In this document: piece after piece, positions 1 through 10,989 of the stretch
Position numbering within the stretch: the stretch's first letter is position 1
Layout: each line of letters starts with the position of its first letter
Assembly (NCBI RefSeq): GCF_033473495.1
Contig: NC_088938.1
Span: 2,728,001 to 2,792,000, forward strand
Origin: Cercospora beticola
Lineage: Eukaryota; Ascomycota; Dothideomycetes; Mycosphaerellales; Mycosphaerellaceae
Direction of reading: 5' to 3'
DNA length: 64,000 nucleotides
Notes under the pieces: generated by a model
Database searches by the model: none
Told to the model about the DNA's origin: nothing
The model's input: the letters and a program-made list of their open reading frames with translations, nothing else
Position numbers and translations under genes: made by a program

Positions 1-1045
1 CATGTCAAGTCGGGAATCGGGCGTGAGCGACGCATCAACACCAGATCATTTCGATACGCTGCCGCCTCTCAACGTCAATGACGATCAGATCTGGCCCGGA
101 ATGACAACAAAACCAGTGTCCCAAAAAGGCGCCACAGAAATGGTATTCTGCCTCTCACGTTCCTATATTGGAAGGGCTTTCGCTGCCAGCAAGCAACTGA
201 AAGATGATGATGAGGCGCAGAAAATGATCTCTCGTACTGAGGACGAAGTGGAAGATCTGTATCTGCGCTATTGCGAGTTCGCTAATCCTCTTCACCTGCT
301 CACCAACTTGGCAACTAGGTCGGCGTTGAATGCCATGCGATTACGAGTGCGACTACCACGACTAAATGAAAGACCAGACACCGATGATAGCCGGAGGGAG
401 AGACTGCGACTATCGTGCAAGATCCTCGACACTGACGCGGCAGCTCATACTCACTCAACGTTGCGAAAGTACATGTGGTACATTGGACCTCTATTCGCTT
501 GGGTAAGGCGTTTCATTTTACGTGTCTGATTTATGACTGACGAGCGAAATTCGTAGGGCACCTGGGACGCCTTGATATCGATTGTGACTGCTCTCCAGAG
601 ACCCGACTCGCTCTCTCGCACCGAGACTGATGACATGTGGGAGAAGGTCGAACAGCTCTATTCTAACCACATGGATCTAATGATCAAGTCTAAAAGCGCT
701 TTACAAGTTGCCATTGGGCGCCTGGCCCTCAAAGCATGGGACGCGAATCCTCCATCGAAGCAAACACCGCAGCCCGAATTCATCGTTGCATTGCGCGCAT
801 CACGAAGATTTCAGTATCTGGCCAAACGCGCCATGGCTGGACCAGTCGAAGGGGCGACGTTTGACGAGGTTTCATTGAAGCAACAGCCTTCTGTGCTGTT
901 CGATGCCAACGCAACAAAGCCCGGCGACTCTCCAGATCTCGACTTTGATTTTGACTACGGAAATCTCCTTGACGATAGTGCACCGGACTGGGTGTTCTGG
1001 GATAACCTGATCAAAGATTTCCAGTCACAAGGAGCACAGAACTAG
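1..1045 (+). CDS. fungal transcription factor, C-terminal part (5' partial)
   Basis: Two exons, <1..502 and 557..1045, joined in phase 0 by a 54-bp GT-AG intron; the join reads smoothly as LFAW then GTWDAL. The motif PPLNVNDDQIWPGM followed by a run of helices is typical of the middle-homology region (fungal_trans, PF04082) of Zn2Cys6 regulators, and the end of the protein is acidic (around LDFDFDYGNLLDDSAPDW), as expected for an activation segment. The DNA-binding zinc cluster is not in the window: the frame is open at the left edge, and the ATG at position 2 is probably internal. Role: nuclear sequence-specific regulator, target unknown. It lies 31 kb from the polyketide cluster, so I see no reason to link them. 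Confidence 0.78.
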
Positions 1046-1794
1046 CATCAGATCTTCATTCAGTGCACGTCGCAGGATCACACTCGACCAGTACAGCCTT
1101 CTCGATGGCGAGCGGCGGCTGTGTGTAATATCGTTCATCTATGCCGGATGATAATGTCGAAGTTCGCCTCGGCGTTAAGAGAGCATACCGGCCCGGATCC
1201 AGCCCTAAGTCTATTGGACTGATCCCTGCCATCTCATTCCCGCTATAAGCCGACTCCGCTGTCGAACCGAGGACCCGGTTCTGCCTTCTGGTCTAGTCTA
1301 CAGATCGTTTCCAGGAGGCGTGCTGTAGGCTAGCTTTCAATTTTGACGCACCGCCTCTTTTACGACAACGACTTTCGCAAGATACACACAGCGTGTGTGA
1401 TGTGCTTCATCAGATATCTGTAAACCGAGGAGCAATAGAGTTATTGGTCTAAGTCGCATGCTCGCAGACGTACTATCGAAAAACAGCAACTGCAAAAGAG
1501 CACACTGTTCTTAGCCGCATGGTGCCATCTTCGGGACCACGAATACCGATATGACACAACAGGCTTGACATGTGGCCATGCCCCATGGGTTCACTTAATA
1601 CACAAGGACTTAGCGACATTTGGCTAGGGCTGATCTATTCAGGCAAAGACTAGACCATAGGGCCATAGCCTTTCGATATGCCCCGTGGACATCAAAAGCG
1701 GTCACGACACCCTTTGAGGATCCTTTCCGACTTCACCTGCATTCTCCACCACATACCAACTTCAGTCACTCCTTCGGCACGCCAATTGCTCACT
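1046..1794. other. intergenic, no gene seen
   Basis: About 750 bp between the regulator stop and the next start. No convincing coding sequence or RNA gene; it should hold the promoter of the LRR gene. Confidence 0.6.
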
Positions 1795-3059
1795 ATGGCA
1801 CCACGCTCGCTTCTCCTTGCGGCTCTGTCCGCCTCGACCTCCTTCCTCGCGCAAGCCGCCCCAGCCGCACGCAGACAGGAAGATAACCTTGCTCGTGACC
1901 TCGCCACTTTGAAGGCTTTCGCGGAAACCATTACCGAAGACCCGCAAAACATCAAGGCCAACTGGACTGCAGCCGGAGACGATGTCTGCCAGTGGGCTGG
2001 TGTGACTTGCGCTGAGCGTCCAGATGGAGTCCTTGCTGTTGCTGGTATTGGTAGGTAGTTGCTCTAAAGATCTGGCAGTGCCAGCAGAAGCCACAGTGGA
2101 TGTTAACAAAATCGCACGTGCAGACTTCAACAACTACGAATTCGGCCCGGCCCTGCGAGCAGACCTCATCCTCGACAAGCTCTTGGATATCACATTCTTC
2201 CACGGTAAGGGTCATTCTACAGGACCAGCTTTCAGTCACAGATGAGCGATGCTGATAACACAAAAGCGAACTCCAACTCCTTCACTGGAACACTTCCAGA
2301 TGTCTCGGCTCTGAAGTACCTGTACGAGGTCGATTTCTCCAACAACCGCCTGTCTGGAATGTTCCCGTTGGAGATTCTCAATGCTCCGCTGACATTCTTG
2401 GATCTGAGATTCAACGTATGTTGCAGTTCTCCTCCAAGCTCGCAGCACAAAAGGCGCTGCGAAAGAGACAAAAACTTATCGCGATATCGAGCTGACTTGA
2501 CATTCAGAACTTCATCCGCGAGCTGCCAGAGAAGCTTTTCCAGATGACTGACCTCACAGTTATTTTCCTGAACGTGAGTTTGCCTACTGCTGTGCAAGAT
2601 TCCCGAGCCGGCGCGGACTGCTAACATAACCAACAGAACAATGCCTTCTCCGGCCCAATCCCAGACATTGGCCCAACCTTCAACACCTCGTACATTACTC
2701 TCGCCGTAAGTCGTCGCATCGTCTCTACTTCAGCTAGCCTCTCAAGCTAACATGTCCCACTTCAACAGAACAACAACCTCACCGGACCCATCCCAGACTC
2801 CTGGGCCAACAACCAAGCTCTTACTGAGCTCCTCATCGCGAACAACACCGAGATTACCGGCGTCATCCCTGACAAGCTTTGCGCGCTGCCAAACGTCACG
2901 CTTATTGATGTCAGCGGAAACAGCGGCATGACCGGTCGTCTTGGACCCAAGTGCAGACAGTATGCGAAGGAGGCGGACAGAGATGCCAAGAACCCACCAA
3001 AGGACAACTCGACCATTGCGAGAATCTTCAACATTGAGGGTACTGGATTGACGCTTTAG
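1795..3059 (+). CDS. secreted leucine-rich-repeat protein
   Basis: Six exons: 1795..2050, 2124..2204, 2267..2415, 2508..2573, 2637..2705, 2769..3059 (303 aa). The protein begins with a clear signal peptide (MAPRSLLLAALSASTSFLAQA), which decides the start. An N-terminal cap follows with paired cysteines (DVCQWAGVTC), as in plant-type LRR proteins. LRR units of the N-S/NFTGTLPD, NNRLSGMFP, NNAFSGPIP, NNNLTGPIP type follow, and the tail carries one more cysteine pair. The introns after exons 3, 4 and 5 are phase 0 and sit at the same point of each repeat, so exons 4 and 5 encode one repeat each. Likely a secreted or wall-associated binding protein; ligand unknown. There is no transmembrane segment after the signal peptide. 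Confidence 0.82.
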
Positions 3060-3294
3060 ATGTAGGTCCCCGGGTAAGGTGATTGCTCAGGATGCTGAGA
3101 CCAATTCAAAATAAACGAAAAAGAGGAACACAAAGAGGACCAGCACCGGAAGGCCGTGCCCTTCGAATATACATCGACCACAAGAATTCCATTTGCGACC
3201 TCAGTCGACTCTATTGTGCGTCTATCTTTCTATCATGTCACGTGTAATGCCGTGGCATCTACATTTCTCAGCGCTCATATCATGCCATATCATG

Positions 3295-4294
3295 TCATGC
3301 CTTTACCACACCCAGCTCACCCAATGCTTTCATCGGCCCATACTTCTGCCAGGCCTCATACTGCTCCTCACTCCACGTATACACCAAACCAATCATTCCA
3401 GCCGCATTTCCCGCAATCACAGTATCCTTCCCCTCTACGTTTACCCAAGCCTTCGTCCTTGGGATGACAACTAAATGCGTTCTCGTCAGGAGCACATTAT
3501 GAGGTGGTACTTTTCCGTCTTCAATCCGCAAGTTCAGCGACTCTCTCAGCTTGACATAGAGCTCGTCAAGACTCTTTCCATCTATCCTTCTGTCGTCTCT
3601 GTCAAGTCTCAGAGCACCATGCTCAAACGGCGCACCCGCCACCTTCTCAATCTCCCCTTCCCCATCACTTCTCAATAGCGAGAAGAAATTCTTCCTCCCA
3701 TGCTTCGCTCCCAAAGGCTGTGGTATACACTGCAAATGCTTATGCCCCACAGAACTCCCCGATTCAACACCACAATTGAATATCACCATATACTTCTCAT
3801 CATCACCATCGCCACCGTTTGCTCGTAACCTCGTCAAAACTTCCCATCCAGCATCGAAATCACCAGCATTCAATGCATCGCTTTGCGGCTGGTATTCGTT
3901 CGTCGGTAAAACAAATTGCGGACGAACAACGCAGAATTTGTTCAATATGAGTTTGTGATCTTTGCCAATTGGTCCTAGAGTCCAATCGCCTTCGCTAGCT
4001 GGAAAAGCGTTTTTGGTGGGAGTCTTTTGTTTCGTATCGATGGGTTTCTTTTGGAGACTTGTTGCGATGCGGAATTCGAACTGTTGATCATCAGTACCAC
4101 AGCAGTGTTTTGTGGGGGCTCGATGTCATGAATGGGAAGCTATTTTGTCCAAAGGATGAACGAAGACATCCACTTACGTCAAAAGGCTCACTGGTAATGT
4201 GTCGAGGTTGGGTTTCGTTCCAGAGGAGTTCGCCTTTGGCAAGTAAGCGGTCGAATTGTTGGAGTGCTTGACTTTCGAGGTCGGTGGAGCCCAT
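3295..4294 (-). CDS. Ap4A phosphorylase-type HIT-family nucleotidyltransferase
   Basis: Exons on the minus strand: 4178..4294 and 3295..4080, separated by a 97-bp GT-AG intron in phase 0 (300 aa). The motif GHKHLQCIPQP is the HxHxQ catalytic signature of the yeast Apa1/Apa2 class of diadenosine tetraphosphate phosphorylases; the first half has the conserved WTLGPIGKDHKLILNKFCVVRPQFVLPT stretch in pieces around it, and the C-terminal half has HNVLLT and a TAYN-like GLVYTW end. Expected reaction: phosphorolysis of Ap4A to ADP and ATP in the cytosol. The start MGSTDLES at 4294 fits family length; an upstream in-frame codon at 4438 would add an unsupported 48 residues. The length is slightly below yeast Apa2. 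Confidence 0.88.
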
Positions 4295-5286
4295 ATTTGT
4301 TGTCTTGCACGAATTGGGAAAGAAGAAGTGGATGACGATTGTTGTTGGGATATTGCAAGGAAAGTCGCGGAGCTCGTCCCGAGGCTCTTGCCGCGACGCG
4401 AGGCGGGATGGCTGGCTCAACTGACGCGTCGAGATCACAGCAGGTTGTTACATGTACTTCATCAACTTCATCTCGTACACGGAATTCCCATCGCAGCTGC
4501 GACTCTGCGTGGTGATCTGAGCATGCGAGCGGGGACTAACGTCCGTGTATTCCTCAGGACACTGTCGGAAGAGAGCCGCACAAGATACTGGCTTCGCAGG
4601 AACAAGACCCGGATGCATGGAGTGTAACTGATCAACAAAATGTGTCCGGAAAGAGGTCATAGTAGCTGTGCGTAGCGCTAATGGCATCACTCAGGACAGC
4701 TATGCCGAACGCGACGATCACGGTGATGTATGAATGTCTGTGTCACATCCCAGAAATTCTAGGCATCCTCACTCGTCTCTGGCTCATCTCATCATCTCCT
4801 TGCCCGGTCCGGGATTGCAGCAGCACCGTCAGAGCCACGCTTGTCATAGCGTCCACTAGGCACGCAAAAACTAGTTGTCTGCGGGACAAAGCTGTCATAT
4901 ATTCTCGAGCCACGTCTAGCAAGAGAAGTGAGCAGTCTTCGGTGGAGCTAGGGCGGGCTCACAGGCAGGCTCTCATGAACAGCATGAGACGAAGCCAGAT
5001 GCGTAGCAGCCGTGGTCGACAGTCCACATGGCAAGTACCGCGGAATAGGGAAGAGCGAGCCAAAGTGAAGCGAACGAGCAAGTCAACCTGTTGCATCCAG
5101 TCCATCGTTGCACAAAGACTGCACGACTTCTGCGTTATTGAAAATTCCATCAGCGGCAACGACCATGGCAAGAACCAAAATATTCCTGACCCATCTCTGT
5201 TGAGCCAGTATCATTACGTCGTATATCGTGGAAACACCTCGCTGCCTAGTGCTGGGCCACCTGATCACAGCTTGTGCTGTTCGCCC
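4295..5286. other. intergenic, no gene seen
   Basis: About 1 kb between the HIT-enzyme start and the 3' end of the copper transporter. A 280-codon plus-strand open frame at 4681..5523 overlaps the real minus-strand transporter exon and has no recognisable protein features. I see nothing else. Confidence 0.55.
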
Positions 5287-5866
5287 TCAGTGCCCGTCAC
5301 AGTGGTCAGCACCCGGTTGCCAATCGCCTATCACGAAACTTCCCAAGAATGTTCCACCGAGTATCGCCAGAAAGTAGCCGACATTCATTGTCATGACAGC
5401 CAACATCCTGCGAATAGACAGATTAGACATGGTCAACACTTCACAGTTGTAGGAGTACTCACAGAAGATAGCTCACGCCGGCCAGCACAGTATCGAGCAA
5501 CGCCCGCGCCAACGCCTCATTGATGTTCCAGGGCCTCCTACTCGCGAACCCATAGAGCAACAATTTTCCATCATCGCCGCCAGCTTCCGAACGCAGGATG
5601 TCCGTGTCTCGTCGATGCGCCCACAAGGCGAGCAGAGCGGGGAAATTGGATCGGAGAGCCACAATACCGCGGAAGATGGCAGCGAGTGCGATGAGGAAGA
5701 TGCAGGTTCCGACATATTGTCCTGAGGTCGAGGGTTGCCAGGTGTTGGAATACAGAGCGGTGGTGGTGCTGGTGAAGAAGGTCATGAGCATGTGGTCCAT
5801 GCCCATCATTGTCATCCCGGAGTCGGTGCTGTTGCCGTCCATGGAGCCATGCATGCTGTGGTCCAT
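5287..5866 (-). CDS. Ctr-family copper transporter
   Basis: Exons 5463..5866 and 5287..5407 on the minus strand, split by a 55-bp intron (174 aa). The N-terminus is rich in Met and His (MDHSMHGSMD, MTMMGMDHMLMTFF), the classical extracellular copper-binding arm. The first membrane helix contains TCIFLIALAAIFRGIVAL. The second has the essential Met-x3-Met motif at about residues 136-140 (MLAVM) and the third a Gly-x3-Gly packing motif at about 153-157. These three features define Ctr trimeric Cu(I) importers. The frame extends upstream to 5896, but only via a TTG codon; the ATG at 5866 is preferred. It is divergent from a ferric/cupric reductase 860 bp away, which would supply Cu(I). Confidence 0.92.
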
Positions 5867-6725
5867 GGTGGGCGGTGTTGAGGTGGTCGGTTGCAAGAAT
5901 GTCTTTGTTCAGTCGCAGGTCGGGACCACTTTCTCGGACGTGTCGTGGTGTTGGACTCTTGCGTACTTGTTGATTACTTCACAGCTCTTTTCGACCACCT
6001 GCGAGGTCTCTGGTTGCTTTCTGGCCGCCCCAAAATTTGCGTTCCGCGTATTGTAATGTGGCCTCGTCGGAGTCCGGCGATCCTGGCCACTTGAACAACG
6101 AGTGCAGTCAAGAACTTGCTCAAACTGGGGCCAGAACAAAGGAATGTTGAGCTGCACTCAAACGTGCTCTCTCTTGCTCATCACGAGACAAAAACACCCA
6201 CGGAATGTCATCTCTTCCCACGCGCTGCTGATTGCAGAAGGTGCTTTGGGCCGCGTGGCAAGAAGCGCATGGCAAAGCCCGCAAACTTGCTCAGACCAAG
6301 CACACCAGAATCCTTGCCAATGTCGCTCAATTGCCCAAAACAGCACAAACCACCAGCAACTCCCACTGCGACTGGACACGAACGAGGGCGAATCCGCAAC
6401 TTTACGCTTGTGAATTGCATCCCACGCGGCGGCCGAGAGCCGACAAAGCGTTCGTTAGTGGTCTCGACAAGAACATCGGCGCATCGCCAATATGAGCACT
6501 TTTCCCGTGCCACTTGAGTGCATTTGAGACGTGAGCACGTTGGAGCGCATTGATGAGACTGCTTTGCTTTGCGTCTGACGGGCCCGACACAGAGGGGCTG
6601 TGATTCTGCTGACCTTTCCATCGCAACTTCATCCACCGATACACCGGAGTGTCGGACGACGGATGCACACAATACCACGTGTCTGGCAACACAAGATCTG
6701 AGCTGGACGCAGCACCAACCTCACC
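5867..6725. promoter_or_regulatory. shared promoter of copper transporter and metalloreductase with three CTTGCTCA boxes
   Basis: The 859-bp divergent promoter carries the octamer CTTGCTCA three times on the plus strand: 6115..6122, 6173..6180 and 6286..6293. It differs only in the first base from TTTGCTCA, the copper-response element bound by yeast Mac1 and Podospora GRISEA. The identity of the repeats is seen; copper regulation is inferred. No coding sequence recognised here. Confidence 0.6.
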
Positions 6726-8778
6726 ATGGCGCACTCGCACAGCCATAGCATGTCTATGGAGCCATGGCTCACCCAACCTGTCATGCTGCACTCCTCGCGA
6801 GCCTACGAGTGCTCGTTGAACCTCACCGAGCAATGCGAGTATCAAGTCGGTTACTGGAGATTCTGGTATGAGCTGGACCACCGCTACGCTTTACCGACAG
6901 TGGCACTCTTCCTGTCAACAATCATCCTCTTCTCGATTCCGTTCCTCTTCGCCAACCTCCTACCCCGAGCGCGATCACGATCGGGAGCAGGAGGCAAGCT
7001 ACTCGCTCTCAGTCGATATGCAAGCTACAAGTCGTTCCGCATCGGCAAGCTAAACTGGAACTCGGCGCCCATAGGTGTGCTCTTTCTGGGCGCAGTAGGC
7101 ACGATATTCTTCTTCGCCATGACGCTGGGTCCAAGACCATACTACTGGCCGAACGAGAAGGACCCCGAGACAGGAAAGGTTACGCTGTCGTTCGGCAACT
7201 CGCCCCCCATCGCTTCACGAACCGGCTGGATGTCGCTTGCTTGTCTGCCTTTCATTATCGCGACCTCGAGCAAGAGCAACATGATCACAGGGCTGACAGG
7301 CGTGTCGCATGAGAAACTTCAAGTCTTCCATCGATGGATCAGTTACGCCTGCTTCGTGCTTGCTCTGATTCACACATTCCCGTTCATCGTTTTTCGGGCT
7401 TGGAGAGGAGACTTGAGCACACAAGCGAGGACCACAATATACTACTGGACTGGTATCATCGCGTTGATTTCACAGGTTCGTATCAAGCGTCCACGAAATG
7501 ACTGTGCTCTAAGCTAATCTCTGCATACAGGCCTGGCTGACATTCGCCTCCTTTTCACCACTTCGCAACTACTCGTACGAGTTCTTCAAGTTCTCCCACT
7601 TCGCCGCCGCACTCATCTTCGTCGTATTCTTCTTCCTCCACTGCAACTTCCGACTCTCCTCATGGGACTACTTCATCGCCACAGCCGTTATCTTCACTCT
7701 TACATTCCTCCACTCACAATTACGCATCTACTTCCAGCATGGAATCAAACAAGCGACAATCGTTCTTGAGTCGAACGGGTTCGTGAAGATCACTATCCCA
7801 ACACAAACGACATGGCGCGCCGGACAGCATTACTTTGTGCGATTCCTCGGTATGGGCCCCGGAGTGGCTGCAACAAGTCACCCCTTCAGTGCAGGCTCTT
7901 TGCCAACCAAGGCGCATTTCTACGAAGCCGCACAGAGCGAACTCGTCTTCTACATTAGAGCTCAAGGAGGCCTTACTGCTCGCTTGGCCAAGCATGCCGA
8001 GAAGTCGCCCAATGCGAAGATGTCGGTCATGCTAGACGGTCCTTACGGAGGTATCGACATGCCCAAACTTGCATCTTGCAGAAAGTCTTTGGCTTTTGCT
8101 GGTGGGTCCGGAGCGGGGTGGCTGCTACCTCTCGTCGAAGCCTTCTTGAGAAGAAGGGATTGCGTCTCTGCGGGATGTGAACCAGAGAATGGAAAGATGG
8201 GAGAGATCTGCGGCACTGAAGGTCCGGAGATGAGAGTTGTACTAGCAACACGAGACATTGCGACAAGGAATTGGTTTGAAGAGAAGATTGAGGAGTTGTT
8301 AAACAAAAGCCTGCTCGGATGCTGTCCGACAGGGCTGAGGGTGGAGATTTACTACACAGGCGAGGAGGAAGACAGACTCCAAAGCGGCCAGAAGAGCACA
8401 GCACACGCGAGTGGGATACAGCGACTAGATGGGCAAGACCCAGAGAAGGGAACCGATGCGGAGATCTCCTTCCAGCAACACCAGACTTCATCTACATCGA
8501 ACTCGTCGGATTCAGAAAGCGAGAAGGGCAAGACTGGCAGTCTTCTTTCTCCATTCGACTTCTCTTCCCGGCCGAATCTTCCCAAGGTCATCGCCGAGGA
8601 GGCGGAGAAAGATGCTTCGAGTATGGGCGTCTTCTGCTGCGGACCGCTAAGTATGCAAAGCGATGTGGCGAATGCTGTCGCAAGGGAACAGTTGAAGATA
8701 TTGTCGGGCGGGAAGAAGGCACAGAAATCGAGAGGTGGAGATGTGTATTTGCATATGGAGCATTTCTCGTGGGCCTGA
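6726..8778 (+). CDS. ferric/cupric reductase (FRE-type, transmembrane flavocytochrome b)
   Basis: Exons 6726..7475 and 7531..8778, 55-bp intron, phase 0 (665 aa). The start has a good context (TCACCATGG) and a His/Met-rich head. The membrane domain contains two histidine pairs each separated by 13 residues (HRWISYACFVLALIH and HFAAALIFVVFFFLH), the bis-haem ligands of ferric reductases. The cytosolic part has the FAD-binding HPFS motif near residue 367, the nucleotide-binding GGSGAG stretch, and the terminal FCCGP motif. It should move electrons from NADPH through FAD and two haems to Fe(III) or Cu(II) outside the plasma membrane. A low-complexity Ser/Glu-rich insert (about residues 540-610) lies between the NADPH-binding parts. 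The divergent Ctr transporter suggests a role in copper uptake. Confidence 0.93.
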
Positions 8779-8947
8779 AATATTCAGACAGAAAAGAGAC
8801 AGTAGATATTTGACAGAACCAAGAACTCGATCCAAATATATCTTGCACAAACTTGAAAGTTCTCGAGCTACTCCAAGTGTTTTGATAGCTTTACTGCAAC
8901 CGATTCCTGGGCAGCAGTGCCTAGTCATTGACTCTGAGACCACACAC

Positions 8948-9762
8948 TCAACGCTTGTTGTCGAAAGTATCCAGAGCTTCCGCGTGCCGATACTCTAAAT
9001 CATCGAGAGCCGATTCATGCTCATCGACCAAAGCATTGAGGCCGGCCGTGTGCTTGCCGTCCAAAGTCTTGAGCGCCACCTCATGCTTGTCGGCCAGAGT
9101 TTTGAGCTCCATCTTATGCTTGTCGGCCAAAGCACAAGCCCCACCTCATGAGTGTCTTCCAAAACAGCGATAGCCCCTTCCTGCTGGCGTTTCAGCTTCG
9201 CCTTCTGCGCCGCAAAGTTCGCAACCATCTCTGCGCGTTGTCGACGTCGCTCCTCCATCCTCTTGGCCTCCCTGTCTGCCAGGAGCTTCCCGATAAACTT
9301 GGGTCGACTGGCTTGCTTACGGTCCCACCACTCTGTCTGAGTTTGAACGTCGACATATTTCGGGTTGGCTGGCTGCATGGGCAGATCCTGTTGAGGCTTG
9401 CTCGTAACCTTAAGTCTCGGGTCGTTCGATGGTAACTTGTAGAGACTAGGATCTGGTCGTGCTACTAGAGCATCCCTCTGTGCCTGCCATTGCGCATTCT
9501 GAAGGTGAAGCTCCTCAATCATCAACTCCACTTCAGCGAGTTGCTGTCTTTGAGCCTCTACAAGTTTAAGTTTTGCTTGAAGGGTGTTCTCTAGTTCGGC
9601 GCGCCTTGACTTGGCTTGTTCCAGGGTGATCAGTTTCACGCCATTGACAACCAGGTCAGCCAGCTTCTCTTTCTTTGGAAGCGGAAGTTCCTCATTGTCA
9701 GCATCCACATGGCTCCTCTTCCTTGGCTCCGTTAAGTTATCGGGGTTGCGGCGGGGAGCCAT
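8948..9762 (-). CDS. coiled-coil protein with 11-residue repeats, frame broken near 9130
   Basis: The frame from the ATG at 9762 (MAPRRNPDNLTEPRKR) encodes a charged protein with a long coiled coil (about residues 50-95), then a basic Arg/Lys-rich helix. At about 9130 the reading continues naturally only in another frame, where five 11-residue units of the type ADKHEVALKTL follow and end at the stop at 8948. The ATG frame itself runs on to 8995 with an implausible Trp/Ser/Arg-rich tail. One missing base around 9128-9135 would join the parts into 271 aa. I cannot tell a real mutation from a sequencing error. No known family recognised. Confidence 0.6.
8963..9127 (-). repeat. 33-bp tandem repeats encoding 11-residue coiled-coil units
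   Basis: Five consecutive 33-bp units read on the minus strand as xDKHxxxLxxL. A sixth, EDTHEVGLV, sits just upstream in the other frame. The conserved parts are GACAAGCAT and the CTCAAG(A/G)C segment. Confidence 0.8.
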
Positions 9763-10989
9763 TGTTGCGCCTGCCGCCAAAAGCTGTGGTCGTGTACTTG
9801 ACGATGTTCCGACTTGAGTAAATTCGCGAAACCAGAACCGCAGTCGAGCACAGTAGTGTCAGAGCTGGAGCTGAATGTGAAGCTGGTAGTATCTTGGAAG
9901 TGGTCGCCTGCTCAGTTGTGGTTCTTTGCCGTCTCTCTGCTTGTGAGCCACGTCTCGTACTTCGGCAGCCGCCTTGTCGTGATTACAAGATGTCGCCGAA
10001 GCGGGTCTGTGATTTTGAGTCGTGTCGTAAAGGAGTCGGATTCGTGTTGCTGGGGCAGGTTGTGATCGCGAGATTTGTTTGGGCTTCTTTTTCACTTCAC
10101 TCAAATTTACACTCACAACTCCCTCACTTGCTCAGAGATACCAGTTCGACTGCGCATTTGAGAACAACGGCTCTCTCTTGCAAAAGCCGATCATAGTGTT
10201 GTGAGTGAACGCAGTGGCCTACGACGGCGAATTGGAGCCTTCAAACGATTCAAAAAGGGTAGACCTACTGCATTCCACGCGTGTGGGCATCAAACATTCA
10301 TTGGTTTGAAAGGTTTGGCGTAGTGCTAAGATGGGGGATTGTGACTGGCAAACTGCTCGGATGATCGCATTTGCAACATTCACCTAGGTATGAAGATGCA
10401 GCTCGACGGGATCCTTTGGACCCAAGTACACAGAGATCACCCAGAGTTGGACAATGGCGTGTCCTTGGGCTTATGAACTACCAACATGAGTATCTCGGTC
10501 ATGTTCTTGGATTGTCTACTTCGAGCATCGCACTCGTGCTTGCCAAGTTCTTCCTCTCATGATTGCGAAGTCGCTTGCAGATTCAGACGGTCATTTCTGA
10601 CATTCGTGATGAGTCGTGGCTTCGAGACTGCATTGTGGAAGCATTCTGAGGTTGACATGTGGATGCAAGAAGCGCAAAGAACAAAACAGGAGGAGGACGG
10701 GAGAAATCAAACGGGACGTATTCTGATCGCGGGTAGATCCGCCCTGCCCCTGCAGCTGGCCAATGCATGGAGGGGCAAGTTTTGGGAGTCGCGATGACTG
10801 TGATCGCCGAGACCAGCTCGAAACACGTCGTCGGCCACTTCTTTGACTTGACAATACCACTGCCCATACCAAACTCGCTCACCGAAACAACCTCACTCAC
10901 AAGTTCTCACTGCGACCTCACCCTCCCGCCACCTCCACTCTCTCCGCCTACACCCCACTTCCACGAGAAGCACCCGCCGAGCACGCGAC
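9763..10989. other. intergenic, no gene seen
   Basis: About 1.2 kb between the divergent starts of the coiled-coil gene and methionyl-tRNA synthetase. It is the promoter region for both. CT- and CA-rich tracts occur just before the synthetase start (10905-10985). No ORF with protein-like character. Confidence 0.55.

Noticed and set aside
4681..5523. 280-codon plus-strand open frame
   Set aside because: Its end overlaps the well-supported Ctr copper transporter exons on the other strand and it has no protein-like blocks.
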